The position numbers and the translations under genes are program-made. 19,383 bases of DNA from DATGFB01 sp032160545 (GTDB lineage Bacteria; Actinomycetota; Actinomycetes; Mycobacteriales; Jatrophihabitantaceae): positions 1 through 19,383 of the forward strand of contig JAVHVN010000093.1 of NCBI GenBank assembly GCA_032160545.1, written 5' to 3'. Of this stretch, positions 12,315 through 19,383 are shown one piece after another; positions within the stretch are counted from its first letter, which is position 1; the number at the start of each line of letters is the position of its first letter. The notes under the pieces are model-generated. The model saw only the letters and a program-made list of their open reading frames with translations, had not been told where the DNA came from and did not search any database.

Positions 12315-13820
12315 GTGGACGACCGATCTGAACTCGTCGATGTGTGGGATCGCGCGAAAGCTCGCTTCGACGACAACACGATCCGTCCGCAGCAGAAGGC
12401 CTGGATCAACCTCACCCGCCCGCTCGGCCTGGTCGAGGACACCGCCCTGCTCGCCGCCCCGAACGACTTCGCGAAGGTCTACCTCGACACCCGGTTGCGC
12501 CCCTTGATCGCCGCCGCCCTGAGCGAGGAGCTCGGTCGCGAGATCCATGTCGCGGTCACCGTGCAGCACACGGACGACTCCGCCGACTCCGCGCCGGCCG
12601 TGACCGTGGCCGACGGCCGGCTGGACACCCTCGACAGCCTCGACCCCTTCGGCACCGGCGACCCTTCCCGCGACCTCTCCAGGGATCTCTCCCGACGCGA
12701 CGACGACGGCTGGGACACCGAACCGGCGCCGGCCGTCCCCTTGCCGAACCGCTACGGCCGCTCGCACTCCAGCTCCCCGGACCGCGACGCCCGGCTGAAT
12801 CCCAAGTACACGTTCGACACCTTCGTCATCGGCTCGAGCAACCGATTCACCCACGCAGCCGCGGTCGCAGTGGCCGAGGCGCCGGCTAAGGCCTACAACC
12901 CGCTGTTCGTCTACGGCGACTCCGGCCTGGGCAAGACGCATCTGCTGCACGCCATCGGGCACTACGCCCAGCGGCTGCTGCCCGGACTGCGCACCCGCTA
13001 CGTCTCGAGCGAAGAGTTCACGAACGACTTCATCAACTCGGTGCGCGACGACAAGATGCAGGCGTTCCAGTCGCGCTACCGCTCGGTCGACCTGCTGCTC
13101 ATCGACGACATCCAGTTCCTGGAGCGTGCCGAGCGCACCCAGGAGGAGTTCTTCCACACGTTCAACACCCTGCACAACGCCAACAAGCAGATCGTCATCA
13201 GCTCCGACAAGGCGCCGCGGCAGCTGAACTCGCTCGAGGACCGCCTGCGCACCCGCTTCGAGTGGGGCCTGATCAGCGACGTGCAGGCACCAGACCTCGA
13301 GACCCGCATCGCGATCCTGCGCAAGAAGGCCGCCCAGGAGGGCATGAACCCGCCCCCCGAGGTGCTCGAGTTCATCGCCTCGAAGATCCAGAGCAACATT
13401 CGTGAGCTCGAGGGTGCCCTCATCCGGGTCACCGCCTTCGCCAGCCTCAACCGCCAACAGGTCGACATGGCGCTGACCGAGACGGTGCTCAAGGACCTCG
13501 TCGGCGAGAGCGACCGACCCGAGATCAGCGCCGCCACGATCATGGCTGTCACGGCCGAGTACTTCGCCGTGTCCATGGACGACCTGGTCGGCAGCTCGCG
13601 CAGCAGGGTGCTCGTCAGCGCCCGGCAGATGGCCATGTACCTCTGCCGCGAGCTCACAGACCTGTCGTTGCCGAAGATCGGTCAGATGTTCGGCAACCGC
13701 GACCACACCACGGTCATGCACGCCGACCGCAAGATCCGCACCCAGATGGCCGAGAAGATCACGGTCTACAACCAGATCGCCGAGCTCACCAGCCGTATCA
13801 AGGTGCGGGCCCGCACGTGA
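12315..13820 (+). CDS. dnaA: Chromosomal replication initiator protein DnaA
   Basis: The 501-residue DnaA binds oriC as ATP-bound oligomers and opens the duplex. Domain I (about 1-85, QQKAWINLTRPLGLVEDTALL) is followed by a short acidic linker domain II (about 86-160) with a small RDLS repeat. The AAA+ domain III has Walker A GDSGLGKT (201-208), Walker B LLIDDIQ (261-267) and FNTLHNANKQIVISSDKAP. The domain IV helix-turn-helix ends in the DnaA signature GNRDHTTVMHADRKI (460-474). The GTG at 12315 was chosen because it aligns with other actinobacterial starts; GGAG lies 12 bases upstream, a little far. An in-frame ATG at 12261 would add 18 residues. DnaA boxes on both sides mark the origin. 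Confidence 0.97.
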   Translation: MDDRSELVDVWDRAKARFDDNTIRPQQKAWINLTRPLGLVEDTALLAAPNDFAKVYLDTRLRPLIAAALSEELGREIHVAVTVQHTDDSADSAPAVTVADGRLDTLDSLDPFGTGDPSRDLSRDLSRRDDDGWDTEPAPAVPLPNRYGRSHSSSPDRDARLNPKYTFDTFVIGSSNRFTHAAAVAVAEAPAKAYNPLFVYGDSGLGKTHLLHAIGHYAQRLLPGLRTRYVSSEEFTNDFINSVRDDKMQAFQSRYRSVDLLLIDDIQFLERAERTQEEFFHTFNTLHNANKQIVISSDKAPRQLNSLEDRLRTRFEWGLISDVQAPDLETRIAILRKKAAQEGMNPPPEVLEFIASKIQSNIRELEGALIRVTAFASLNRQQVDMALTETVLKDLVGESDRPEISAATIMAVTAEYFAVSMDDLVGSSRSRVLVSARQMAMYLCRELTDLSLPKIGQMFGNRDHTTVMHADRKIRTQMAEKITVYNQIAELTSRIKVRART

Positions 13821-13851
13821 GAGTGGCTCCTCGCCGCACCGTGCACAGGTC

Positions 13852-13860
13852 TGTGGATAA
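13852..13860 (+). promoter_or_regulatory. Perfect DnaA box in oriC
   Basis: TGTGGATAA, the complement of TTATCCACA, is an exact consensus DnaA box 32 bases after the dnaA stop codon. It is the strongest single site in the cluster and probably the anchor site for DnaA assembly. Confidence 0.85.
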
Positions 13861-14040
13861 ATCGGTGCAACGCTGTGCGCGCCACTGTGGACACCGGCCG
13901 CAACCGGCGCTTGTCCACCGCGGCTCACTGGTCCGGTGCACAACCGACAGCCGCCCGTCCACAGCCTCGTCAGCCCGAAACGCTAGCGTTCGAGGGGTTG
14001 TCCCCAGAATCCACAGCTGCGAAGACGAAGGACGACAAGA

Positions 14041-14060
14041 GTTCTATAGAGATAGAGAAC
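14041..14060. repeat. Imperfect inverted repeat in AT-rich stretch before dnaN
   Basis: GTTCT (14041-14045) and AGAAC (14056-14060) frame a centre in which TA and TA also pair, giving a 20-bp near-palindrome in the least GC-rich part of the spacer. TATAGA inside it could be a -10 element for dnaN. It could be an unwinding element, an operator or chance. Confidence 0.35.
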
Positions 14061-14112
14061 GACCAGAGCAGACACCCGGGCCAGATCTGGGGATAGCCAT
14101 GGAGGCAAAGCC

Positions 14113-15246
14113 ATGAAGTTCCGGGTCGAGCGCGACGCTCTCGCCGACGCCGTGTCGTGGGCGGCCCGCAGCCTGTCGACCCGGCCGACCATTCCGGTGC
14201 TCGCCGGCCTGCTGCTGACTGTCGAGGGCAGCCGGCTGTCGATCTCGGGATTCGACTTGGAGGCCTCGACGGAGGTCGACCTCGACGTTGCGGCCGGCGC
14301 CGACGGCCAGGCGCTGGTCTCGGGTCGGCTGCTGGCCGAGATCACGCGATCGCTGCCGCCGCACCCCGCGGACGTCACTGTCGACGGCGCCCGTCTCACC
14401 CTGTCGTGTGGTGCGGCGCGCTTCACGCTGCCGACGATGCCGGTCGAGGACTACCCGAAGCTGCCGGTCATGCCGAGCACCGCCGGCACTGTCGAGAGCT
14501 CCGAGTTCGCCGCCGCAGTGGCGCAGGTGGCCGTGGCAGCCGGCCGCGACGACACCCTGCCGATGCTGACGGGCGTCCGGCTCGAGATCGAGGGCGACCG
14601 GCTCACGCTGGCTGCGACCGACCGGTACCGGCTCGCCGTCCGCGAGCTCACCTGGAGTCCCGAGGCGCCCACCGGGGCGTCGGCCCAGGTCCTCGTCCCG
14701 GCCCGCACTCTCGCCGACGCGGCGAAGAGCCTCGGCAGCGCCGAGTCGCTGACCATCGCGCTGTCGTCCACGAACGGGACAGGCGAGGGCATCCTCGGTT
14801 TCACGGGCAACGCAGGCGGCCGGGCCAGCCGAGCGACGACTCGGCTGCTCGACGCGACCTTCCCCGCCTACCGGTCGCTGCTGCCGACCGAGTGGTCGTC
14901 GCTGGCCGAAGTGCCGGTCGCGCCGCTGGTCGAGGCGGTCAAGCGCGTCGCGCTCGTCGCCGACCGCAATGCGCCCGTCCGCATGGAATTCGCCGACGGC
15001 GGCGTCGCGCTGAGCGCCGGCGGCGATGACGAGGGCCGCGCCGAGGAGAACCTCGAGGTCCGCTACGAGGGCGATCCGATCACCACGGCGTTCAACCCGC
15101 AGTTCCTGCTGGACGGGCTCGGCGCACTGCCGACCGGGTCGGCGCGGTTGCTGTTCACGTCCTCGAACAAGCCCGTCGTGCTGCGGCCGGACTCGGACGG
15201 CATCGAATACACGTACCTGATCATGCCGGTCCGGCTGCCCGGGTGA
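14113..15246 (+). CDS. dnaN: DNA polymerase III subunit beta (sliding clamp)
   Basis: The 377-residue clamp forms a dimeric ring round DNA and holds polymerase III and other repair and replication partners. The N-terminus MKFRVERDALADAVSWAARS and STRPTIPVLAGLLLTVEG, the central AATDRYRLAVRELTW, and the C-terminus SSNKPVVLRPDSDG with YTYLIMPVRLPG (the end of the partner-binding pocket) are typical of actinobacterial DnaN. The length is normal for three clamp domains. The ATG at 14113 has GGAGG 8 bases upstream and matches the family start. The ribosome-binding site lies inside a five-codon leader frame (ATG at 14099) whose TGA overlaps the dnaN ATG. recF follows after 10 bases. Confidence 0.97.
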   Translation: MKFRVERDALADAVSWAARSLSTRPTIPVLAGLLLTVEGSRLSISGFDLEASTEVDLDVAAGADGQALVSGRLLAEITRSLPPHPADVTVDGARLTLSCGAARFTLPTMPVEDYPKLPVMPSTAGTVESSEFAAAVAQVAVAAGRDDTLPMLTGVRLEIEGDRLTLAATDRYRLAVRELTWSPEAPTGASAQVLVPARTLADAAKSLGSAESLTIALSSTNGTGEGILGFTGNAGGRASRATTRLLDATFPAYRSLLPTEWSSLAEVPVAPLVEAVKRVALVADRNAPVRMEFADGGVALSAGGDDEGRAEENLEVRYEGDPITTAFNPQFLLDGLGALPTGSARLLFTSSNKPVVLRPDSDGIEYTYLIMPVRLPG

Positions 15247-15256
15247 ACCTGCTCCG

Positions 15257-16408
15257 ATGTACGTCCGGCATCTGAGCGTCGGCGACTTCCGCAGCTGGAC
15301 GGCCGTGGACGTCGCCTTCGAGCCGGGCGCGTCGGTTCTCGTCGGCTCGAACGGCCAGGGCAAGACGAACCTCGTCGAGGCACTCGGCTATCTGGCGACC
15401 CTCGCCAGCCACCGGGTGCCCACCGATGCGCCACTGGTCCGTGCCGGCGCCGAGCGCGCGGTCGTCCAGGCGGCCGTGGTGGCGGACGGGCGCGAGCTGC
15501 GCGTCGAGGTCGAGATCACGCCGGGCCGCGCGAACCGTGCGAAGCTCAACGGCGCGCCGGTGACCCGCCCCCGCGACATCCTCGGCGCGGTGCGCTCGGT
15601 CCTGTTCGCACCCGAGGACCTCGCGATCGTGCGCGGGGACCCTGGCGAGCGCCGCCGATTCCTCGACGACCTCGCCGTGGCCCGGGCGCCCCGGCTGGCG
15701 GGAGTCCGTGCCGATTACGACCGGGTCCTCAAGCAGCGTTCGGCGCTGCTGAAGTCAGCCGGCGCCGCGCGCCGCTCCGGCGGCGGCGATCTGCGCACCC
15801 TGGACGTCTGGGACGGTCACCTCGCCGAGCACGGCAGCCAGCTGATGGCAGCCCGCCTCGAGGCGGTTGCGGCGTTACGCCCGCACGCCGCCGCGGCGTA
15901 CGCGCAGGTCGCGCCGGCCAGCGCACCGCTGCGACTCGGGTATGCCTCGGCACTGTCGGCAGCGCTGCCCGAACTGGCCGCGGACGCGGTTCCGGAGCAA
16001 TCGGTGCTGGAGGCGGCCCTGCTCGCCGAGATCGCGCGCGTGCGCCCGTCCGAGCTCGAACGGGGTGTCAACCTGGTCGGGCCGCACCGCGACGACCTCG
16101 AGATCTCGCTGGGGGAGCTACCGGTGCGGGGCTACGCGAGCCACGGCGAGTCGTGGTCGAGCGCGCTGGCGCTGCGGCTCGGCAGCTACGAGCTGCTGCG
16201 CGGCGAGTTCCCGCACGGGGCCGAGCCGATCCTCGTGCTCGACGACGTGTTCGCCGAACTCGATGCCGACCGGCGCGAGCAACTGGCCCGGGTCGCCGCC
16301 AAGGCGGAGCAGGCGATCGTCACCGCAGCCGTTGCGTCGGACGTTCCCGATGAGCTGACCGGCGCCCGCTACGACGTCCACGACGGGACGGTGCGGCGTG
16401 TCCGGTGA
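15257..16408 (+). CDS. recF: DNA replication and repair protein RecF
   Basis: The 383-residue RecF is an SMC-like ATPase that acts with RecO and RecR to load RecA on single-strand gaps. The start YVRHLSVGDFRSW is typical. Walker A is GSNGQGKT (30-37). FAPEDLAIVRGDPGERRRFLDDL (117-139) is the family block after the first half. The ABC-type signature region is SHGESWSSALALRLGSYELL (295-314), and Walker B is ILVLDDVFAELD (325-336). Length and motif spacing are normal. The ATG at 15257 lies 10 bases after dnaN with no clear ribosome-binding site, so coupling to dnaN is likely. The last bases overlap the start of dciA if that gene begins at 16398. Confidence 0.96.
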   Translation: MYVRHLSVGDFRSWTAVDVAFEPGASVLVGSNGQGKTNLVEALGYLATLASHRVPTDAPLVRAGAERAVVQAAVVADGRELRVEVEITPGRANRAKLNGAPVTRPRDILGAVRSVLFAPEDLAIVRGDPGERRRFLDDLAVARAPRLAGVRADYDRVLKQRSALLKSAGAARRSGGGDLRTLDVWDGHLAEHGSQLMAARLEAVAALRPHAAAAYAQVAPASAPLRLGYASALSAALPELAADAVPEQSVLEAALLAEIARVRPSELERGVNLVGPHRDDLEISLGELPVRGYASHGESWSSALALRLGSYELLRGEFPHGAEPILVLDDVFAELDADRREQLARVAAKAEQAIVTAAVASDVPDELTGARYDVHDGTVRRVR

Positions 16409-17090
16409 CGAAACGGAGCGTGACATGCGTACCGGGCGCGCCCAACCTGGGGCCAACCCCTTGACTGAGGCATCGGTCACGTACTCATCCACAACGACCG
16501 GTGGAAAAGCCCGCCCAATTGTGGACAGCGGCCCCGACCAACCCGCGGACGACCCCGAAAACGAGGCGGTCGAGCCCGATGAGCCGGACCTCGCACGCAC
16601 TGCGCTGTCCGACGCGCAGCGCATTGCGAAGGGCCGCCCGCGGCGTTCCGAGGCGGGTCGGCGACGGGCGACCCGCCGCGAGAACCTCGCCGGCCGCAAC
16701 CGCGGCGGCTATTCCGGCCCGGCGCCCGACGACTCGGACCCCCAGCCCGTTGGCGGGCTCCTGGCCGGCTACATCGAGGAGCGTGGCTGGGACCGGCCGC
16801 TCGCCGACGCCAGGGTCTTCGCCGACTGGGCGGCTCTGGTCGGCAGCGACGTCGCCTCGCATTGCGCGCCCGTGTCGCTGCAGAACGGGGAGCTGCGGGT
16901 CGCTGCCGAATCGACCGCGTGGGCCACCCAACTGCGCCTGCTCGCCTCCACCCTGCTCGCCCGGCTGGCCGCCGAACTGGGCCCCGAGACAGTGCGCACG
17001 ATCCGGATCACCGGCCCGAGCGGACCGAGCTGGAAGCACGGGGGCTTCTCGGTCCGGGGTGCCCGCGGGCCGCGCGACACGTACGGTTGA
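16398..17090 (+). CDS. dciA: DciA-like protein (DUF721), probable helicase-loading factor
   Basis: The 230-residue protein has a low-complexity, charged N-terminal half (about 1-112, with basic patch GRPRRSEAGRRRATRR). The DUF721 domain is about 113-210: DPQPVGGLLAGYIEERGWDR, FADWAALVG, LRVAAESTAWATQLRLL and ITGPSGPSWKHG, ending GARGPRDTYG. It matches M. tuberculosis Rv0004, which sits at the same place between recF and gyrB. DciA proteins interact with the replicative helicase DnaB and are thought to replace DnaC/DnaI loaders; the role here is inferred. The GTG at 16398 overlaps recF by 11 bases. An ATG at 16425 has a better ribosome-binding site (GGAG, 7 bases away) and may be the true start. 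The 5' coding part holds DnaA-box-like sequences. Confidence 0.88.
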   Translation: MSGDETERDMRTGRAQPGANPLTEASVTYSSTTTGGKARPIVDSGPDQPADDPENEAVEPDEPDLARTALSDAQRIAKGRPRRSEAGRRRATRRENLAGRNRGGYSGPAPDDSDPQPVGGLLAGYIEERGWDRPLADARVFADWAALVGSDVASHCAPVSLQNGELRVAAESTAWATQLRLLASTLLARLAAELGPETVRTIRITGPSGPSWKHGGFSVRGARGPRDTYG

Positions 17091-17360
17091 CGGGGCCGAT
17101 TGTCCAGCACGACACGCGCTGATTTCCCGTGCACCGTGCCCCGGACCGCCTTCGTAGGGAACACCGTGCGTCCGGGGGGCCGAATCGCTCAGCAGGGCGA
17201 TCAGCCCGCGTCGTGAGCCGGTTGGCGCTTCACTTTCCGGTAGACTGGACCTCGAATCGCCCCGGGGTCGGCGGCTCGCCTGCGATCACCCGTCACATGC
17301 AGCCCGTCCGCCCCATTTTCGTGCAATGCGCAAGTCGTCGAACAACGGCGAGGAAGGTTA
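17091..17360 (+). promoter_or_regulatory. dciA-gyrB intergenic region with probable gyrB promoter
   Basis: This 270-base spacer holds no gene. TAGACT at 17241-17246 is a plausible actinobacterial -10 element, with TTGGCG at 17222-17227 upstream at a short 13-base spacing. An 8-bp inverted repeat (CCCCGGAC at 17139-17146, GTCCGGGG at 17170-17177) partly overlaps an 8-base direct repeat CACCGTGC (17132-17139, 17162-17169) and could act as a terminator for the dnaN-recF-dciA message or as a supercoiling-sensitive control site. The size of the gap suggests gyrBA has its own transcription start. Confidence 0.45.
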
Positions 17361-19358
17361 GTGCGCCCCGTGGCCAGCCCTGCCAAGAACGAGTACACCG
17401 GCAGTTCCATCACCGTCCTGGAAGGACTCGAAGCGGTCCGCAAGCGGCCGGGCATGTACATCGGGTCGACCTCTGAGCGAGGCCTGCACCACCTGGTGTG
17501 GGAGGTCGTCGACAACTCCGTCGACGAGGCGCTCGCCGGCTACTGCGACCGCATCGAGGTGACGCTCCTCGCCGACGGCGGCGTCCGCGTGGCCGACAAC
17601 GGCCGCGGCATGCCGGTCGACATGCACCCCACCCAGAAGAAGCCGACGGTCGAGGTCATCCTCACCGTCCTGCACGCGGGTGGAAAGTTCGACGGCAAGG
17701 CCTACGCCGTCTCGGGTGGCCTGCACGGTGTCGGCGTCTCGGTGGTCAACGCCCTGTCGCACCGCCTCGAGGTCGACATCTACCGCGACGGCTACCACTG
17801 GCACCAGCCGTACGTGAACCAGCGCCCGGCCGGCCCGCTCGAGAAGGTCGAGAAGAGCAAGCTGCGCGGCACGACGGTCACGTTCTGGGCCGATCCGAAG
17901 ATCTTCGAGACGCTGACCTACTCGTTCGAGACCGTCAGCCGCCGGCTGCAGGAGATGGCGTTCCTGAACAAGGGCCTCATCATCGTGCTTCGCGACGAGC
18001 GGCCCGACCAGATCGTGGTCGAGGACGACGGCGTGGCGCCGAAGGCGCGGACCGCCGCGGTCAAGGAGATCACTTACCAGTACCCCGGTGGCATCGCCGA
18101 CTTCGTCAAGCACCTCAACGCGACCAAGGACCCGATCCACAAGTCGATCGTGAGCTTCGAGTCCGAGGACAAGCAGAACGCGCTGTCGCTGGAAGTGGCG
18201 ATGCAGTGGAACTCGACCTACAGCGAGAGCGTCTACACCTTCGCGAACACGATCAACACCCACGAGGGCGGCACCCACGAAGAGGGCTTCCGCGCCGCAC
18301 TCACCACGGTCGTCAACAACTGGGGCATCAAGCAGAAGATCCTCAAGGACACGAAGGACGACCGCCTGACCGGTGACGACATCCGCGAGGGTCTCGCGGC
18401 GATCGTCTCCATCAAGCTCGGCGAGCCTCAGTTCGAGGGCCAGACCAAGACCAAGCTCGGCAATTCCGAGGCGAAGTCCTTCGTCCAGCGGGTCTGCAAC
18501 GAGTGGCTGAACGACTGGTTCGAGCGCAACCCGAGCGAGGCGAAGATCGTCGTCACCAAGGCCTCGCAGGCCGCGCGCGCCCGCAAGGCCGCGCAGCAGG
18601 CGCGCAAACTGGTGCGCAAGAACGCGCTCGACACGATGGGCATGCCGGGCAAGCTGGCCGACTGCCGATCGACCGATCCCGCGGAGAGTGAGCTCTACAT
18701 CGTCGAGGGCGATTCAGCCGGCGGCTCGGCGAAGTCCTGCCGGGACTCGATGTTCCAGGCGATCCTGCCGATCCGCGGCAAGATCATCAACGTCGAGAAG
18801 GCCCGCATCGACCGGGTCCTGAAGAACAACGAGGTGCAGGCGCTCATCACCGCGCTGGGTACCGGCATCCACGACGAGTTCGACCTGTCGAAGCTGCGCT
18901 ATCACAAGATCGTCCTGATGGCCGACGCCGACGTCGACGGACAGCACATCACCACGTTGCTGCTGACTCTGCTGTTCCGGTTCATGCGCCCGCTCATCGA
19001 GCACGGGCACGTGTACCTCGCCGCGCCGCCGCTCTACAAGATCAAGTGGAGCAAGGGCAATCCCGACTACGCGTACTCCGACAAGGAGCGCGACGGAATC
19101 ATCAAGACCGGCCAGGAGGCCGGCCGCCGGTTGGCGCGTGAGGACGCGATCCAGCGTTACAAGGGTCTCGGCGAGATGAACGCGACCGAACTCTGGGAAA
19201 CGACCATGGACCCCGCGAACCGGATCCTGCGGCTGGTCACCCTCGACGACGCGGCAACTGCCGACGAATTGTTCAGCGTGCTGATGGGCGAGGACGTCGA
19301 AGCCCGACGATCCTTCATCATCCGCAACGCCAAAGACGTGAGATTCCTGGACATCTGA
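17361..19358 (+). CDS. gyrB: DNA gyrase subunit B
   Basis: The 665-residue GyrB is the ATPase subunit of DNA gyrase, which adds negative supercoils with GyrA. The GHKL ATPase domain has the catalytic Glu48 in WEVVDNSVDEA, DNGRGMP (79-85), and GGLHGVGVSVVNALS (119-133). The TOPRIM domain has EGDSAGGSAKS (449-459) and the metal-binding LMADADVDGQH. The QRYKGLGEMNATELWETTMD block lies near the C-terminus, which ends RNAKDVRFLDI as in mycobacteria. Residue 460 is Cys, where relatives have Gly (SGRDSMFQ). The GTG at 17361 has AGGAAGG just upstream; a second GTG at 17370 is possible. gyrA starts 1 base after the stop. Confidence 0.97.
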   Translation: MRPVASPAKNEYTGSSITVLEGLEAVRKRPGMYIGSTSERGLHHLVWEVVDNSVDEALAGYCDRIEVTLLADGGVRVADNGRGMPVDMHPTQKKPTVEVILTVLHAGGKFDGKAYAVSGGLHGVGVSVVNALSHRLEVDIYRDGYHWHQPYVNQRPAGPLEKVEKSKLRGTTVTFWADPKIFETLTYSFETVSRRLQEMAFLNKGLIIVLRDERPDQIVVEDDGVAPKARTAAVKEITYQYPGGIADFVKHLNATKDPIHKSIVSFESEDKQNALSLEVAMQWNSTYSESVYTFANTINTHEGGTHEEGFRAALTTVVNNWGIKQKILKDTKDDRLTGDDIREGLAAIVSIKLGEPQFEGQTKTKLGNSEAKSFVQRVCNEWLNDWFERNPSEAKIVVTKASQAARARKAAQQARKLVRKNALDTMGMPGKLADCRSTDPAESELYIVEGDSAGGSAKSCRDSMFQAILPIRGKIINVEKARIDRVLKNNEVQALITALGTGIHDEFDLSKLRYHKIVLMADADVDGQHITTLLLTLLFRFMRPLIEHGHVYLAAPPLYKIKWSKGNPDYAYSDKERDGIIKTGQEAGRRLAREDAIQRYKGLGEMNATELWETTMDPANRILRLVTLDDAATADELFSVLMGEDVEARRSFIIRNAKDVRFLDI

Positions 19359-19359
19359 C

Positions 19360-19383
19360 ATGACTGACACCACGGACATCAAC
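19360..19383 (+). CDS. gyrA: DNA gyrase subunit A, first eight codons; 3' end outside window
   Basis: ATG at 19360 starts one base after the gyrB stop and reads MTDTTDIN to the end of the window. The start MTDTT matches actinobacterial GyrA N-termini, and gyrA directly follows gyrB in this group. Only 24 bases are visible, so the call rests mainly on context. Confidence 0.75.

Larger units (their letters stand above)
13821..14112. other. oriC: Probable oriC: dnaA-dnaN intergenic region with DnaA-box cluster
   Basis: This 292-base spacer holds a dense set of DnaA-box-like 9-mers on both strands: TGTGGATAA at 13852-13860 (perfect), TGTGGACAC at 13886-13894, TTGTCCACC at 13911-13919, CCGTCCACA at 13955-13963, TTGTCCCCA at 13998-14006 and GAATCCACA at 14007-14015. 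Three differ from consensus at one position and two at two positions. The most AT-rich stretch, around 14029-14062, is a candidate unwinding element. In Streptomyces and Mycobacterium oriC lies in this same gap. The dnaN promoter must also be here. Confidence 0.85.

Noticed and set aside
12036..13943. 635-residue open frame on the minus strand across oriC and dnaA
   Set aside because: It is antisense to dnaA and runs through the origin spacer. Its composition (Val/Leu/Arg/Gly/Asp) is that of mirrored high-GC coding DNA, and no domain is visible.
17358..18278. 306-residue open frame on the minus strand opposite gyrB
   Set aside because: Shadow of gyrB, which has complete ATPase and TOPRIM motifs.

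Overview
This window is the replication-origin region of a high-GC Gram-positive bacterium of the class Actinomycetia. It contains 21 genes or gene pieces, and their order closely matches the conserved origin neighbourhood of mycobacteria and their relatives: murJ, trxB, trxA, cwlM, GNAT, parB, parA, rsmG, jag, yidC, yidD, rnpA, rpmH, oriC, dnaA, dnaN, recF, dciA, gyrB, gyrA. Very high GC, GTG starts and thioredoxin genes behind a SigR-type promoter all fit. The exact family cannot be fixed from sequence alone. A Frankia-, Geodermatophilus- or Jatrophihabitans-like lineage is plausible. No tRNA, rRNA, insertion sequence, prophage or CRISPR array was seen.

Left arm (1-3703, plus strand): the C-terminal part of the lipid II flippase MurJ; then trxB and trxA, with a textbook GGAAT-N18-GTT SigR/SigH-type promoter in front of trxB and a strong hairpin terminator after trxA; then a CwlM-family peptidoglycan amidase homologue. 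The sigM-rsmA pair found between murJ and trxB in Mycobacterium tuberculosis is absent. Next come a minus-strand pair (alanine aminotransferase alaA, then a GNAT acetyltransferase) and a divergent nitroreductase. The alaA and nitroreductase genes are additions to the usual core layout.

Middle (6285-11860, minus strand): a compact run read away from the origin, rpmH-rnpA-yidD-yidC-jag-rsmG-parA-parB, with overlapping or nearly touching genes. It links ribosome and RNase P production, membrane-protein insertion, RNA binding, 16S rRNA methylation and chromosome segregation. Four perfect parS cores (GTTTCACGTGAAAC) lie inside the 5' part of parA. All four are in one reading frame, so the centromere is translated as four VSRET pentapeptides in a long disordered ParA N-terminus.

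Origin (11861-14112): DnaA-box-like sequences lie on both sides of dnaA. One consensus box and a weaker neighbour are upstream. A cluster of six boxes, one perfect, lies between dnaA and dnaN, the usual actinobacterial oriC position.

Right arm (12315-19383, plus strand): dnaA, dnaN, recF, dciA, gyrB and the first eight codons of gyrA cover initiation, the sliding clamp, gap repair, a probable helicase-loading factor and DNA gyrase. The observations most worth follow-up are the in-frame parS array, the SigR promoter, an rsmG start codon buried in a hairpin behind jag, a CwlM homologue that keeps its zinc ligands, and DnaA-box-like sequences at the start of dciA.
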